A stretch of DNA of 64,000 bases from positions 115,979-179,978 of the forward strand of contig JANQRH010000007.1 in the NCBI GenBank assembly GCA_028284625.1, read 5' to 3'. Each line of letters opens with the position of its first letter. The first letter of the stretch is position 1. A program made the position numbers and the translations under genes. This document shows, piece by piece, positions 46,458-54,817 of the stretch. Origin of the DNA: Afifellaceae bacterium. GTDB taxonomy: Bacteria; Pseudomonadota; Alphaproteobacteria; Rhizobiales; Afifellaceae. Under the pieces are notes generated by a model. The model made no database searches. It saw only the letters and a list, made by a program, of their open reading frames with translations, and was not told where the DNA came from.

Positions 46458-47120
46458 CTACGGGGCGTCGAGCCGCCACACGCTGGTCGTCTTGATCTCA
46501 GCGTCTTCCAGGGCACGCGTGACCGGCACGCGATAGGTCGCCAGATGCGTCAACGCATCCTTGGGCAGATAGGTGCGACCGGGATCGCCGATCAGAACAT
46601 TGGCGCCGCGCGCCGCGAGGTGCCCGAGCCAGGCAAACAGGCGCTCCGCCAACGGCCGCTCATAAAACGCATCGCCCACCAGAACGACGTCCCAATTATC
46701 GTCGGTGCCGATGAGGTCGTCGCCGGTCGTCGTCACAGCGACATTGTTGAACGCGACGTTCTCCGTAATCGCATGAAGCGCGAAATCGTCGACCTCGCTA
46801 GCTGTCGCGCTGTGCGCACCCGCCTTCATCGCGGCGATGGCGACGAGCCCCGAGCCGGAGGCGAAATCGAGTACGCGCTTGCCGGCGACCAGGTCCGGAT
46901 GATCGAGCACATGGCGCGCCAACGCCTGCCCGCCGGCCCACGCAAAAGCCCAGAACGGCGGTGGCAGGCCGAGCGCGTCGAGCTCCTCCTCTGTCTTCTC
47001 CCAAAGGCTGAGCGCCTCATGCGCCAGGCGCAGCGGCACCTCCGGCACCAGCGGCGGCGCGATGAGCGCGGTGTTGTCGCGGATGAAAGCGGCGCGATCG
47101 ACCTCGGCGGCGGCACTCAT
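46458..47120 (-). CDS. SAM-dependent methyltransferase, ETFB/METTL20-like protein lysine methyltransferase
   Basis: 220 residues. RVLDFASGSGLVAIAAMKAG is the SAM-binding motif I, ASEVDDFALHAITEN motif II, DVVLVGDAFYERPLAERLF the acidic post-motif, and GDPGRTYLPKDALTHLATY the segment typical of METTL20-type enzymes. Bacterial homologues methylate the beta subunit of electron-transfer flavoprotein and ribosomal protein L7/L12. Target choice here is inference. It is followed by a MarR-GNAT gene upstream on the same strand, 10 bp apart. Confidence 0.8.
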   Translation of the reverse strand: MSAAAEVDRAAFIRDNTALIAPPLVPEVPLRLAHEALSLWEKTEEELDALGLPPPFWAFAWAGGQALARHVLDHPDLVAGKRVLDFASGSGLVAIAAMKAGAHSATASEVDDFALHAITENVAFNNVAVTTTGDDLIGTDDNWDVVLVGDAFYERPLAERLFAWLGHLAARGANVLIGDPGRTYLPKDALTHLATYRVPVTRALEDAEIKTTSVWRLDAP

Positions 47121-47130
47121 GGACGGGCAA

Positions 47131-48063
47131 TCAAAGGCGTAGCGCCAAATAACTATCGGTCACCGCTGCATGCCCGGTACTGCCGAGCGGCTCGGCGAGA
47201 GGCTCGAACCCGTAGGCCCTGTATAGCGCCGCCGCACTGGTGAGCTTCGCATTGGTCTCCGCATAGAGCATGCGGAAGTCTTTCTTCCGGGCGAAGTCAG
47301 CGCAAGCATCGAGCAGCACGCGACCGAGACCGACGCCGCGCGCCTCCGGCAAGAGATACATCTTCTGCAATTCGCAGACGTGACGCTCGCCGCCCTCGAG
47401 TGGCGCAGTCCCTGCGCCGCCGACAATGCGCCCCTCCGTTTCCGCCACCCAATACCGGCTCCGCGGGCCCTTATAGGTCCGAGAGAGATTGTGATCGTCC
47501 GGAAAGGAAAGGCGTATCGACTCGTCGAACCCGACATGCTCGCGGCGTACATAGATGAACAGACTCAGAAGCGCGTCGTCGTCGTCCGGCCTGATGGGAC
47601 GGATGGCGAATTGCTCGCGCACACGCACGCGTCTCAGCGCCTTTGCGTAGCCGCCGATGGAATCGGCGAGCCGTTGCTGCTCCACCGGCGGCATTTCCGC
47701 CAAGGCTGAGGCGACCTGATCTTCAGCGTATCGATGGATCGTCGCGACAAGCTTCTGGCCGCTTTTCGTCAACGCGAACCACTTGCTTCGCTTGTCGAAA
47801 GCGTCGGCACGGTCGGTCACCAACCCATTGCGTAGGAGGTGTGTGATCGCACGGCTGATGGTGGACTTGTCGAGGTTGAGAGTTGCGACGAGGTCTTGGA
47901 CACGCTGCTCCCGATGCCGCTCAAGCTCCAGCAGCGCATAGCCCTCCGTCAGCGAGCAATCGCCCCAAGGGTGCGTGCGTCTCAGCAATCCGAGTTCGCG
48001 CACCATCTGGCGCGAGGCCAGCCGCACCGCGGCGACGGCCTCTGGATCAATTGCGGTGTGCAT
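47131..48063 (-). CDS. Fused MarR regulator and GNAT acetyltransferase
   Basis: 310 residues. The first ~145 are a MarR winged helix (LTEGYALLELERHREQRVQD, LNLDKSTISRAITHLLRNG, DKRSKWFALTKSGQKL). The last ~155 form a GNAT domain: FAIRPIRPDDDDALLSLFIY, and ELQKMYLLPEARGVGLGRVL with the acetyl-CoA loop, then SAAALYRAYGFEPL. Such fusions are common in Rhizobiales and Streptomyces; they combine ligand-dependent DNA binding with a possible acetylation activity. The gene is followed by the methyltransferase gene in the same direction. Confidence 0.9.
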   Translation of the reverse strand: MHTAIDPEAVAAVRLASRQMVRELGLLRRTHPWGDCSLTEGYALLELERHREQRVQDLVATLNLDKSTISRAITHLLRNGLVTDRADAFDKRSKWFALTKSGQKLVATIHRYAEDQVASALAEMPPVEQQRLADSIGGYAKALRRVRVREQFAIRPIRPDDDDALLSLFIYVRREHVGFDESIRLSFPDDHNLSRTYKGPRSRYWVAETEGRIVGGAGTAPLEGGERHVCELQKMYLLPEARGVGLGRVLLDACADFARKKDFRMLYAETNAKLTSAAALYRAYGFEPLAEPLGSTGHAAVTDSYLALRL

Positions 48064-48143
48064 TGGCTATAACGTTGGTTGAAGAAACAAGGTAGTTGCA
48101 TAACACAACGAACTTGCTCGAACAACCTGGCGGAAGCCGGCGA

Positions 48144-48566
48144 CTAAGCCCCTTTGACGCCGCCCATCTTGCAGATGCGCTTCCACTCCGCGGCCGTCAC
48201 CGGTTGCACGGAGAGGCGCGCGTTTCTGACCAGCACCATGTCCTTCAAGCTGTCTTCTGCTTTGATCGCCTGCAGGGTCACGGGCGTCGGCACGTCGGCG
48301 ACCGCCTTCAGGTCGACGCACTCCCAGTTGCCTTCCTTAGCCGTGGAATCGGGATGCGCTTCCGCGATCACCTCCACGATACCGACCACGGCCTTGTCCT
48401 CTCCGGAATGATAGAAGAAGCCGCGATCGCCCTTCTTCATCTTGCGCATATGGTTGCGGGCCTGGAAGTTGCGCACCCCGTCCCATTCCTGTCCCTTCGC
48501 GCCCGTCTTCTTCTGCTCCTCCCAGGACCAGCTGTGCGGCTCCGATTTAAAAAGCCAATAGGCCAT
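48144..48566 (-). CDS. EVE domain protein
   Basis: 140 residues: MAYWLFKSEPHSWSWEEQ, WDGVRNFQARNHMRKMKKGD and GFFYHSGEDKAVVGIVEVIA are the EVE/PUA-like signature. These proteins bind modified bases, mostly methylcytosine or related RNA bases. The gene lies 36 bp after gpsA in the same direction, an arrangement often seen in Rhizobiales. Confidence 0.93.
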   Translation of the reverse strand: MAYWLFKSEPHSWSWEEQKKTGAKGQEWDGVRNFQARNHMRKMKKGDRGFFYHSGEDKAVVGIVEVIAEAHPDSTAKEGNWECVDLKAVADVPTPVTLQAIKAEDSLKDMVLVRNARLSVQPVTAAEWKRICKMGGVKGA

Positions 48567-48602
48567 CCTTCACTCCCTGATCTTGCCCGATCTGTCTCGC
48601 CG

Positions 48603-49598
48603 TCAGGCGTTCTCCGCCTTGAGCGGCCGACTGGCAAGGCCTTCAATCGCCGCCTCGATGGACAGCGAGCCGTCGATAATAGCGGCGACCGCGCTGACGA
48701 TCGGTGCTTCGACATCGTGCTTGTTGGCAAGCGCCGCCGTGATGCCGGCGGTATGCGCGCCTTCCACCAGCGGCATGCCGGGTGCCAAGAGATTGTCCGC
48801 CGGCCGGCCCTCGCCGAGCGCCATGCCGAAGGCGAGGTTGCGCGAGCGCCGGCTGGTGGAGGTCAGCACCAGATCGCCCAGCCCCGAAAGCCCCATGAAG
48901 GTCTCCGGGCGCGCGCCGAGCACCCGGCCGAGCCGCGTCATCTCCGCTAGGCCACGCGCGACGAGGGCCGCGCGTGCGCCCTCACCGAGGCCACGCCCGA
49001 CCACGGCGCCGGCCGCGATGGCGAGCACGTTCTTGATGGCGCCGCCTAGCTCGACGCCGATGAGGTCGTCGCTGGCATAGGGGCGAAACGTCTCGCCGGC
49101 GAGCGTGGCGCAGAGCCGGTGCGCCAGGTCGAGATCGGCGGCCGCGATCGTCACGGCCGTAGGATGCTCGCGCGCGATCTCTTCCGCAAAGCCCGGCCCG
49201 GAAAGCGCGGCGGCGGAGGCATTGGGCAGGATCTCCGCGATGATCTCGCTCTGACGGCGGCCGGTCTCCTGCTCGATGCCCTTGGCGCAGGCGACGATGG
49301 CGCCGCTGGGCGGCGAATCGGCCGCGAGCATGATCGCCACGGCGCGCGTGGCTTGCGCCGGGACCGCAAAGAGAATGACATCCGCCCCTCGGCAGGCGGA
49401 CAGGTCCGATGTCAGCGTGATCGCGGCGGGGATGTCGACCCCTCTGAGATGGGGGGCGTTCTCGCCCTGCGCGCGGATGGCGTCGATCTTCTCTTCGTTC
49501 TGCCCCCACAGCGTCACGGTGCAGCCGGCTTTGTGGGCGACGAGTGCCAGCGCTGTGCCAAAGGCGCCCGCGCCGATCGCGGCGACATGCTGTGTCAT
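48603..49598 (-). CDS. gpsA: Glycerol-3-phosphate dehydrogenase (NAD(P)+)
   Basis: 331 residues, makes sn-glycerol 3-phosphate for phospholipids from dihydroxyacetone phosphate. The N-terminal VAAIGAGAFGTALALVAHKAG binds NAD; ALSGPGFAEEIAREHPTAV and the catalytic Lys in GGAIKNVLAIAAGAVVG are typical. Coupled to the Nudix gene by an ATGA overlap (49595-49598). Confidence 0.96.
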   Translation of the reverse strand: MTQHVAAIGAGAFGTALALVAHKAGCTVTLWGQNEEKIDAIRAQGENAPHLRGVDIPAAITLTSDLSACRGADVILFAVPAQATRAVAIMLAADSPPSGAIVACAKGIEQETGRRQSEIIAEILPNASAAALSGPGFAEEIAREHPTAVTIAAADLDLAHRLCATLAGETFRPYASDDLIGVELGGAIKNVLAIAAGAVVGRGLGEGARAALVARGLAEMTRLGRVLGARPETFMGLSGLGDLVLTSTSRRSRNLAFGMALGEGRPADNLLAPGMPLVEGAHTAGITAALANKHDVEAPIVSAVAAIIDGSLSIEAAIEGLASRPLKAENA

Positions 49599-50068
49599 TG
49601 GTTGTCCTCCAGGGCGATGCGGCGGCGAAGCTCCGGCAAAAACGCATCGAGATGGGCAAAAAAGGTCAGATGCGGATCATCGACATGGCGCCAGGCAAAA
49701 GCAAAGAGGATTGGCGGACCACCGTCGTCTCGATTGGTCTCCCACCATTGGAATGTCTCCGGCTGTGGACCTTCCAGCACCAAATGGAAGAAGTGGCGCT
49801 CATGAATATGGTCGGCGCCGTCAGCGGCGTAGCGGTAGCTGCATGCGCCGAGTGATGTCCAGCTTCCGTCGGATTGCAGCCCGGTCTCTTCGGCAAATTC
49901 GCGGATGGCTCCGGCGAGCGTTGTTTCGCCATCATCGATCGTGCCACCGGGCGGCTGCCAGTCGATCTCAGGGTCGTCCGGTTGTCGGAAGACCAGAAGC
50001 CTGTGGCCCGCCGTGGCATAGATCACAGCCTTTCGCCGACGGCGCGGGAGATGTGCTACGCCGCTCAC
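49595..50068 (-). CDS. Nudix hydrolase
   Basis: 157 residues from GTG 50068, which overlaps the tsaD stop (GTGA); the frame extends to 50266 but only as a shadow of tsaD. The Nudix box is perfect: G-x5-E-x7-RE-x2-EE-x-G from [14 protein letters not shown] to REFAEETGL. It hydrolyses nucleoside diphosphates linked to another moiety; the substrate is unknown. An unusual insertion between tsaD and gpsA, as these are adjacent in many relatives. Confidence 0.9.
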   Translation of the reverse strand: MSGVAHLPRRRRKAVIYATAGHRLLVFRQPDDPEIDWQPPGGTIDDGETTLAGAIREFAEETGLQSDGSWTSLGACSYRYAADGADHIHERHFFHLVLEGPQPETFQWWETNRDDGGPPILFAFAWRHVDDPHLTFFAHLDAFLPELRRRIALEDNQ

Positions 50069-51165
50069 GCTTTGGCGCCCTTGGCGCCGGCACCCACCAC
50101 AGGCATCGCCGCTTCGTCCAATGGCCAGCGGGCGCGCGCGGCGAGTGCCGGGTCCGGCGCCAGATCGGCGGCCAGGCGTTCCGCTCCGGCCCAGGCGATC
50201 ATCACGGCATTGTCGGTGCAAAGATGCGGCGGCGGCACGGCGAACGGTACGCCTGCCTCTCGGCAAAGCGCATCCAGCTGCGCGCGGATCGTCTGGTTGG
50301 CCGCGACCCCGCCGGCGGCGACCAGAGCGGTCGGCGGCTTGCCGACTGCTTCGTTAAAGTCACGGAGCGCGGCGCGGCATCGATCGACGACCGCATCTGC
50401 GGCGGCAGCCTGAAACGAAGCCGCAAGGTCAGCCACATCCTGATCGCTGAGCGGCGCGATGTCTTCCGCCACTTGCCGAAGTGCCGTCTTCAGCCCGGAG
50501 AATGAGAAATCGCAGCCCGGTGTCCCCACCAGCGGGCGCGGCAAGGCAAATCGCGTGGCATCGCCGCGCGCCGCCGCGCGCTCCACCTGCGGTCCGCCCG
50601 GAAAGCCAAGGCCGAGAAGTTTGGCGCATTTGTCGAAGGCTTCGCCGAGCGCGTCGTCAACCGTCGTGCCCAAACGGCGGTAGCGACCGACATCCTCCAC
50701 CGCCAAGAGCTGCGAATGGCCGCCGGACACGAGAAGCAGGAGGTAGGGAAAGGCGAGCTTGTCGGTCAGCGTCGCGGTGAGCGCATGGCCCTCCAGATGA
50801 TTGAGCGGCATGAGCTGCAGCCCGCGCGCTGCCGATAGGGCACGCGCCGTCAACAACCCGGCCAGCAGGCCGCCGATAAGGCCTGGTCCCGCGGTGACGG
50901 CCACGGCATCAAGATCATCCCAATCCGCCTCCGCCTCGCGCATGGCGGCGCGCACCACTCCGTCAAGCGCCGCCACATGTGCGCGCGCGGCGATTTCCGG
51001 CACCACGCCGCCAAAGGCCGCGTGATCCTCCACTTGGCTGAGCACAATGTCGGAAAGCACCGTGCCGCCTCCCGCCGGCGCTTTCCGCACCACGGCCGCT
51101 GCGGTCTCGTCGCAGCTCGTCTCGATGCCGAGCACGGTGAGGTCGCGTGCGGGAGAGGGTGTCAT
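50065..51165 (-). CDS. tsaD: tRNA N6-adenosine threonylcarbamoyltransferase TsaD
   Basis: 366 residues, needed for t6A37 of ANN-decoding tRNAs. [16 protein letters not shown] opens the ASKHA fold; [16 protein letters not shown] and [13 protein letters not shown] carry the two metal-binding His; [17 protein letters not shown] is typical of the C-terminal part. Overlaps the Nudix gene by 4 bp and is divergent from hemC with 59 bp between starts. Confidence 0.96.
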   Translation of the reverse strand: MTPSPARDLTVLGIETSCDETAAAVVRKAPAGGGTVLSDIVLSQVEDHAAFGGVVPEIAARAHVAALDGVVRAAMREAEADWDDLDAVAVTAGPGLIGGLLAGLLTARALSAARGLQLMPLNHLEGHALTATLTDKLAFPYLLLLVSGGHSQLLAVEDVGRYRRLGTTVDDALGEAFDKCAKLLGLGFPGGPQVERAAARGDATRFALPRPLVGTPGCDFSFSGLKTALRQVAEDIAPLSDQDVADLAASFQAAAADAVVDRCRAALRDFNEAVGKPPTALVAAGGVAANQTIRAQLDALCREAGVPFAVPPPHLCTDNAVMIAWAGAERLAADLAPDPALAARARWPLDEAAMPVVGAGAKGAKA

Positions 51166-51224
51166 TGCGGTCCGACGGGTCAGCGTTTAGGGCTCAGGCG
51201 CGAGAGCTAGCATCCGGTGTTCCA

Positions 51225-52163
51225 ATGGCGCAAACGAAGCTCATCCGTATAGCCACCCGCGGCAGCCAATTGGCACTGTGGCAGGCTGAGGCGGTGCGCG
51301 CCGCGCTTGCCCGGGCCCACGACCTTGCGCCGGCCGACCTTGAAGTCGTCGTCATCAAGACGACAGGCGACAAGACCACCGACCGGGCGCTCGCCGATGT
51401 CGGCGGCAAGGGGCTCTTCACCAAAGAGATCGAAGCCGTGCTTCTCTCCGGCGAGGCCGATATTGCGGTCCATTCCGCAAAGGACATGGAAACCGTTCTG
51501 CCCGACGGCCTGACGATTGGCGCCGTTCTGGAACGCGAGGACCCCCGCGACGCCCTGATTGCGCATGAGGCGACATCGCTCGATACGCTGCGCGACGGCG
51601 CGTTGGTCGGGTCTGCTTCGCTTCGCCGCGAGGCGCTACTGAGGCGCAAGCGGCCCGATCTCAGCTTCACGCTTCTGCGCGGCAATGTTCCCACACGATT
51701 GGAGCGCGTGAAGGCGGGCGATTTTGACGCCACGCTGCTCGCCGCCGCCGGGCTGAAGCGGCTCGGCCTGGCGCATCACATCACCGCCATGCTGCCGCTG
51801 GACGATGTCCTGCCGGCTTGCGGGCAGGGCGTGGTGGCAATCGAATGCCGCGCAGACGATACGCGCATGCGCGACATGCTTGCCGCGATCGACCACCAGG
51901 CGACGGCGCAGGCGCTTGCCTGCGAGCGCGCCTTTCTGGGTGCGCTTGACGGCTCCTGCCGTACGCCGATTGCCGGACACGCCCGCATAGACGGAGCTGA
52001 GCTCCGCTTTGACGGCCTCCTGCTGACGCATGACGGCAGCGAGGCATATGCCGCCGATCTGTCCGGGGCGGCGGAAGATGCGGCGACTATCGGCCGCGCG
52101 GCCGGCGAGGATATTCGCCAGCGCGCCCCGGCCGATTTTCTGAAGAAGCTCCAAATCGCCTGA
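51225..52163 (+). CDS. hemC: Porphobilinogen deaminase (hydroxymethylbilane synthase)
   Basis: 312 residues from ATG 51225; an upstream in-frame extension overlaps tsaD. IRIATRGSQLALWQAE and HSAKDMETVLPDGL are typical; Cys245 (LDGSCRTPIAGHA) attaches the dipyrromethane cofactor. It joins four porphobilinogens. The stop shares one base with the hemD ATG (TGATG). Confidence 0.97.
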   Translation: MAQTKLIRIATRGSQLALWQAEAVRAALARAHDLAPADLEVVVIKTTGDKTTDRALADVGGKGLFTKEIEAVLLSGEADIAVHSAKDMETVLPDGLTIGAVLEREDPRDALIAHEATSLDTLRDGALVGSASLRREALLRRKRPDLSFTLLRGNVPTRLERVKAGDFDATLLAAAGLKRLGLAHHITAMLPLDDVLPACGQGVVAIECRADDTRMRDMLAAIDHQATAQALACERAFLGALDGSCRTPIAGHARIDGAELRFDGLLLTHDGSEAYAADLSGAAEDAATIGRAAGEDIRQRAPADFLKKLQIA

Positions 52164-52912
52164 TGCGGCTCATCGTGACGCGCCCTGAGCCTGAAGCATC
52201 GCGCACCGCGCGGGCGCTTATCCGGCTCGGCCATGAGGCCATCCTCTCGCCCATGCTGACGATCGTGCACGACCCGAAAGCGGCGATTGCCGGGCGGGAC
52301 TATCAAGCGATTGTCGTAACCAGCACCAACGCAGTGCGTGCGCTTGTGGCGCGAAGCGACGCCGCCGTGGGTCGGAGTCGCCCGCTTTACGCCGTGGGTG
52401 ACCGCACGGCGTTGGAGGCGAAGCGCTCCGGCTTTGCAACGGCCCGTTCCGCCGGCGGCGCCCTCGACGATCTGTTGCGCCTTCTCAAGAGCGAACTCGC
52501 GCCGGCCGATGGGCCGCTCCTTTATGCGGCGGGCAGCGACCAGGCCGGTGATCTGACGGGCGCCATGCGGTCGTCTGGCTTCGACATCGAAACGGCGATC
52601 GTCTATCGCGCCGAACCGGCGAAGCGCCTGTCGGGTGTCGCGGAGGATGCCTTGCGTTCCGACACGGCCGACGGCGTGCTCCTGTTCTCGCAGCGAAGCG
52701 CGGAAGCCTTTGCACGCGGCGTGCAGGTCGCCGGTCTTGTTCCCCTCAAAGCCGGCGTGACGCTTTATTGCTTGTCTGACGCCGTCGCCGAGCCGCTCTC
52801 CGGACTGACCAAGGGCAGCGTCGTGGTGGCGCCTGCGCCGAACCAGATCAGCCTGATTGCGCAGATTGAGAGCGCAGCCGAGGGCTCTTCTCATGACGGC
52901 CAGCGACGATAG
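52163..52912 (+). CDS. hemD: Uroporphyrinogen-III synthase
   Basis: 249 residues, closes and inverts ring D of hydroxymethylbilane. The family is weakly conserved; MRLIVTRPEPEASRTARALI, YQAIVVTSTNAVRALV and DGVLLFSQRSAEAFARGV fit. One-base overlap with hemC confirms the role. The 259 bp to the next gene contain no feature I can support. Confidence 0.9.
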   Translation: MRLIVTRPEPEASRTARALIRLGHEAILSPMLTIVHDPKAAIAGRDYQAIVVTSTNAVRALVARSDAAVGRSRPLYAVGDRTALEAKRSGFATARSAGGALDDLLRLLKSELAPADGPLLYAAGSDQAGDLTGAMRSSGFDIETAIVYRAEPAKRLSGVAEDALRSDTADGVLLFSQRSAEAFARGVQVAGLVPLKAGVTLYCLSDAVAEPLSGLTKGSVVVAPAPNQISLIAQIESAAEGSSHDGQRR

Positions 52913-53171
52913 TGTCGCAGCGAGACCCAGAGCCTTCTTGAAGAACCAACCTCACGGCGGGGTCGGATGATCAGACATTCGCTATCGCCAACATGGTCGG
53001 TCTTGGCTCTGGTTTCATTAAAGAACAAGAGCTCTGAACCGGCCTTCTCCTGGCAGGCGGCCGTCTGATCAGCTATCGATGCGGCGCGCGGCCCGTATTG
53101 ACAAACGGGCTCTTAGGCACCGCCCGCACCTCTGGTATAGAGGCGCAAGAGGCTGATCGGCGGAGAGGGAT

Positions 53172-54806
53172 TTGGCCAAGGACAGTTCAGGCAGGGGCGG
53201 GCAGGGCACACCCGACGAGCGTCGCAAACCTGTCACCATCGACCTTGCGGCGGAGGAGGTGTCGGGTAAGGACGCGGCGTCTGCTCAGCAGGACGCCGCA
53301 GCAAAGAAGCCTGACGCGCCGAAGGATACCCGAAAACCCGAGGACACGTCGCGGAGCGGCAAGGAGGGCACGCCGCCCAAGCCGGAAACGACCGCTGCCG
53401 GTGGCACACGCTCCGGCCAGCCCCCTGCGTCGGAGAAGACAGAACCGAAACAAGCTGGCGCGCCCAAACAGGCCGGCGCCGCGGCCGCTGCGGCGACAAA
53501 GGCATCCGCAACAGCTGGAGATGCCCCTCGTCCGCCCGGCGCCGCGCCGCAATCGCCACAACGACCGCCCACCGAAAGCCCACCGAAGGCGCGGGCATCT
53601 TTCCTGTCGCTTCTGTTTGCCGCGGTCCTGGGCGGCGTCATCACCATTGTGCTGCTGGTGATCCTGGTGGCGGCGGGCTTCTATTCGCTGCTCTCAAGCG
53701 ATCCCGACGCTGAGCTGGTCGGTCAGATCGAAGCGCTGGAAAACGGCATCACCAACCTGGAGCAGGATCTCGTCGGGTTTCTCGACAAGGCCGTTCAGGA
53801 CGTGGAGGCGGCGGTCGACGGAGAGCTGACCAAGCTCCAGCAATCGATCGCCGGGCTCGAAAGCGGCGTCGTGCAGGCCGTGGCCGACGATCCGGTGGTC
53901 AAGGCCATCGAGGAGAGCCTGAACACGCTGGAGTCACGCCTCGCGCAGTTGGAGGAGAGCATCAACACAGCCGTGGCCGGTACCCCATCCGACGCTGTGG
54001 GCGCAGAATTGACGGCTGAGCTGAACGCGCTTGCCGGCGACGTCGAGGCACTGAAGAACGCCGTCGCGCCCGATCTCTCAGCGATCGAGAACGGCCTTGC
54101 CACGCTTCGCACCGACGTGGAGGCGTTGAAGAACGCCACACTCCCCGACCTCTCCGGCCTGGAAGGCGCGATGGCCGACCTGCGAGGCGATGTCGAGACG
54201 CTGTCAGCGCAACTAACGGACCTGCCAAGTGCTGAGCGCGTTGCGGCCGTTGAAACGCGGGTCGGAGCAGCAGAGCAGGCTGCCGCGCAATCGGGCGCGC
54301 TCGGCTCCGCGGTTGCGGCGGACGCGCTTACCACGTCGCTCGCCACCGGGCAGGCCTTCACCGGCGAGCTTGCCGCATTGCGCAGCCTCGGCGTCGATCC
54401 GCAGGCGATCGCCGCCTTGGAGCCGCACGCCGAAACAGGCCTTCCGACCCGCGCTGACATCAGCGCGCGTTTTGAGGAAGCCATTTCCGGCCTGGCGCTC
54501 ACGCCACCGATTGAGGAGGATTCCGGCGTGCTGAACCGCTTGATCGGCAGTGCGCGCAACCTGGTTGAGGTGCGCCCCGCCGGCCCGACCGCCGGCGACA
54601 ATCCCGGCGCCGTGGTGGCGCGCATCCGCGGCGCGCTGCAGGCGGGCGATCTGGAGACGGCACTAGCGGAATGGGACAACCTGCCGCCCGACGCAAAGAG
54701 TGCCACCACCGAATGGTCCGAGATGGCCCGGACACGCCTGGAGGCGGAGGTGCTGGTCGCCAAGCTCCGCGCCGACGCCCTGTCGCGGCTTGATACGGAA
54801 GGGTAG
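53172..54806 (+). CDS. Mitofilin/Mic60-like inner membrane protein
   Basis: 544 residues from TTG 53172, preceded by GGAGAGGGA. Residues 1-140 are a low-complexity Lys/Ala/Pro-rich cytoplasmic part, 144-170 a membrane helix (LLFAAVLGGVITIVLLVILV), and ~175-400 a long coiled coil with repeats such as IEALENGITNLEQDLV and EALKNA. The C-terminal ~130 residues match alphaproteobacterial mitofilin (FEEAISGLALTPPIEEDSG, LETALAEWDNLPPDAKS). Such Mic60 homologues shape intracytoplasmic membranes and lie next to haem genes; the location between hemD and the HemY-like gene supports the call. Confidence 0.85.
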   Translation: MAKDSSGRGGQGTPDERRKPVTIDLAAEEVSGKDAASAQQDAAAKKPDAPKDTRKPEDTSRSGKEGTPPKPETTAAGGTRSGQPPASEKTEPKQAGAPKQAGAAAAAATKASATAGDAPRPPGAAPQSPQRPPTESPPKARASFLSLLFAAVLGGVITIVLLVILVAAGFYSLLSSDPDAELVGQIEALENGITNLEQDLVGFLDKAVQDVEAAVDGELTKLQQSIAGLESGVVQAVADDPVVKAIEESLNTLESRLAQLEESINTAVAGTPSDAVGAELTAELNALAGDVEALKNAVAPDLSAIENGLATLRTDVEALKNATLPDLSGLEGAMADLRGDVETLSAQLTDLPSAERVAAVETRVGAAEQAAAQSGALGSAVAADALTTSLATGQAFTGELAALRSLGVDPQAIAALEPHAETGLPTRADISARFEEAISGLALTPPIEEDSGVLNRLIGSARNLVEVRPAGPTAGDNPGAVVARIRGALQAGDLETALAEWDNLPPDAKSATTEWSEMARTRLEAEVLVAKLRADALSRLDTEG

Positions 54807-54817
54807 AGTGCCGCGTC

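Noticed and set aside
48088..48108. GTTG-N7-CAAC as a MarR operator upstream of the MarR-GNAT gene
   Set aside because: Four-base arms occur often by chance; no longer symmetry supports it.
53098..53141. TTGACA followed by TATAGA upstream of the mitofilin gene
   Set aside because: The two boxes are about 32 bases apart, far too wide for a sigma-70 promoter.
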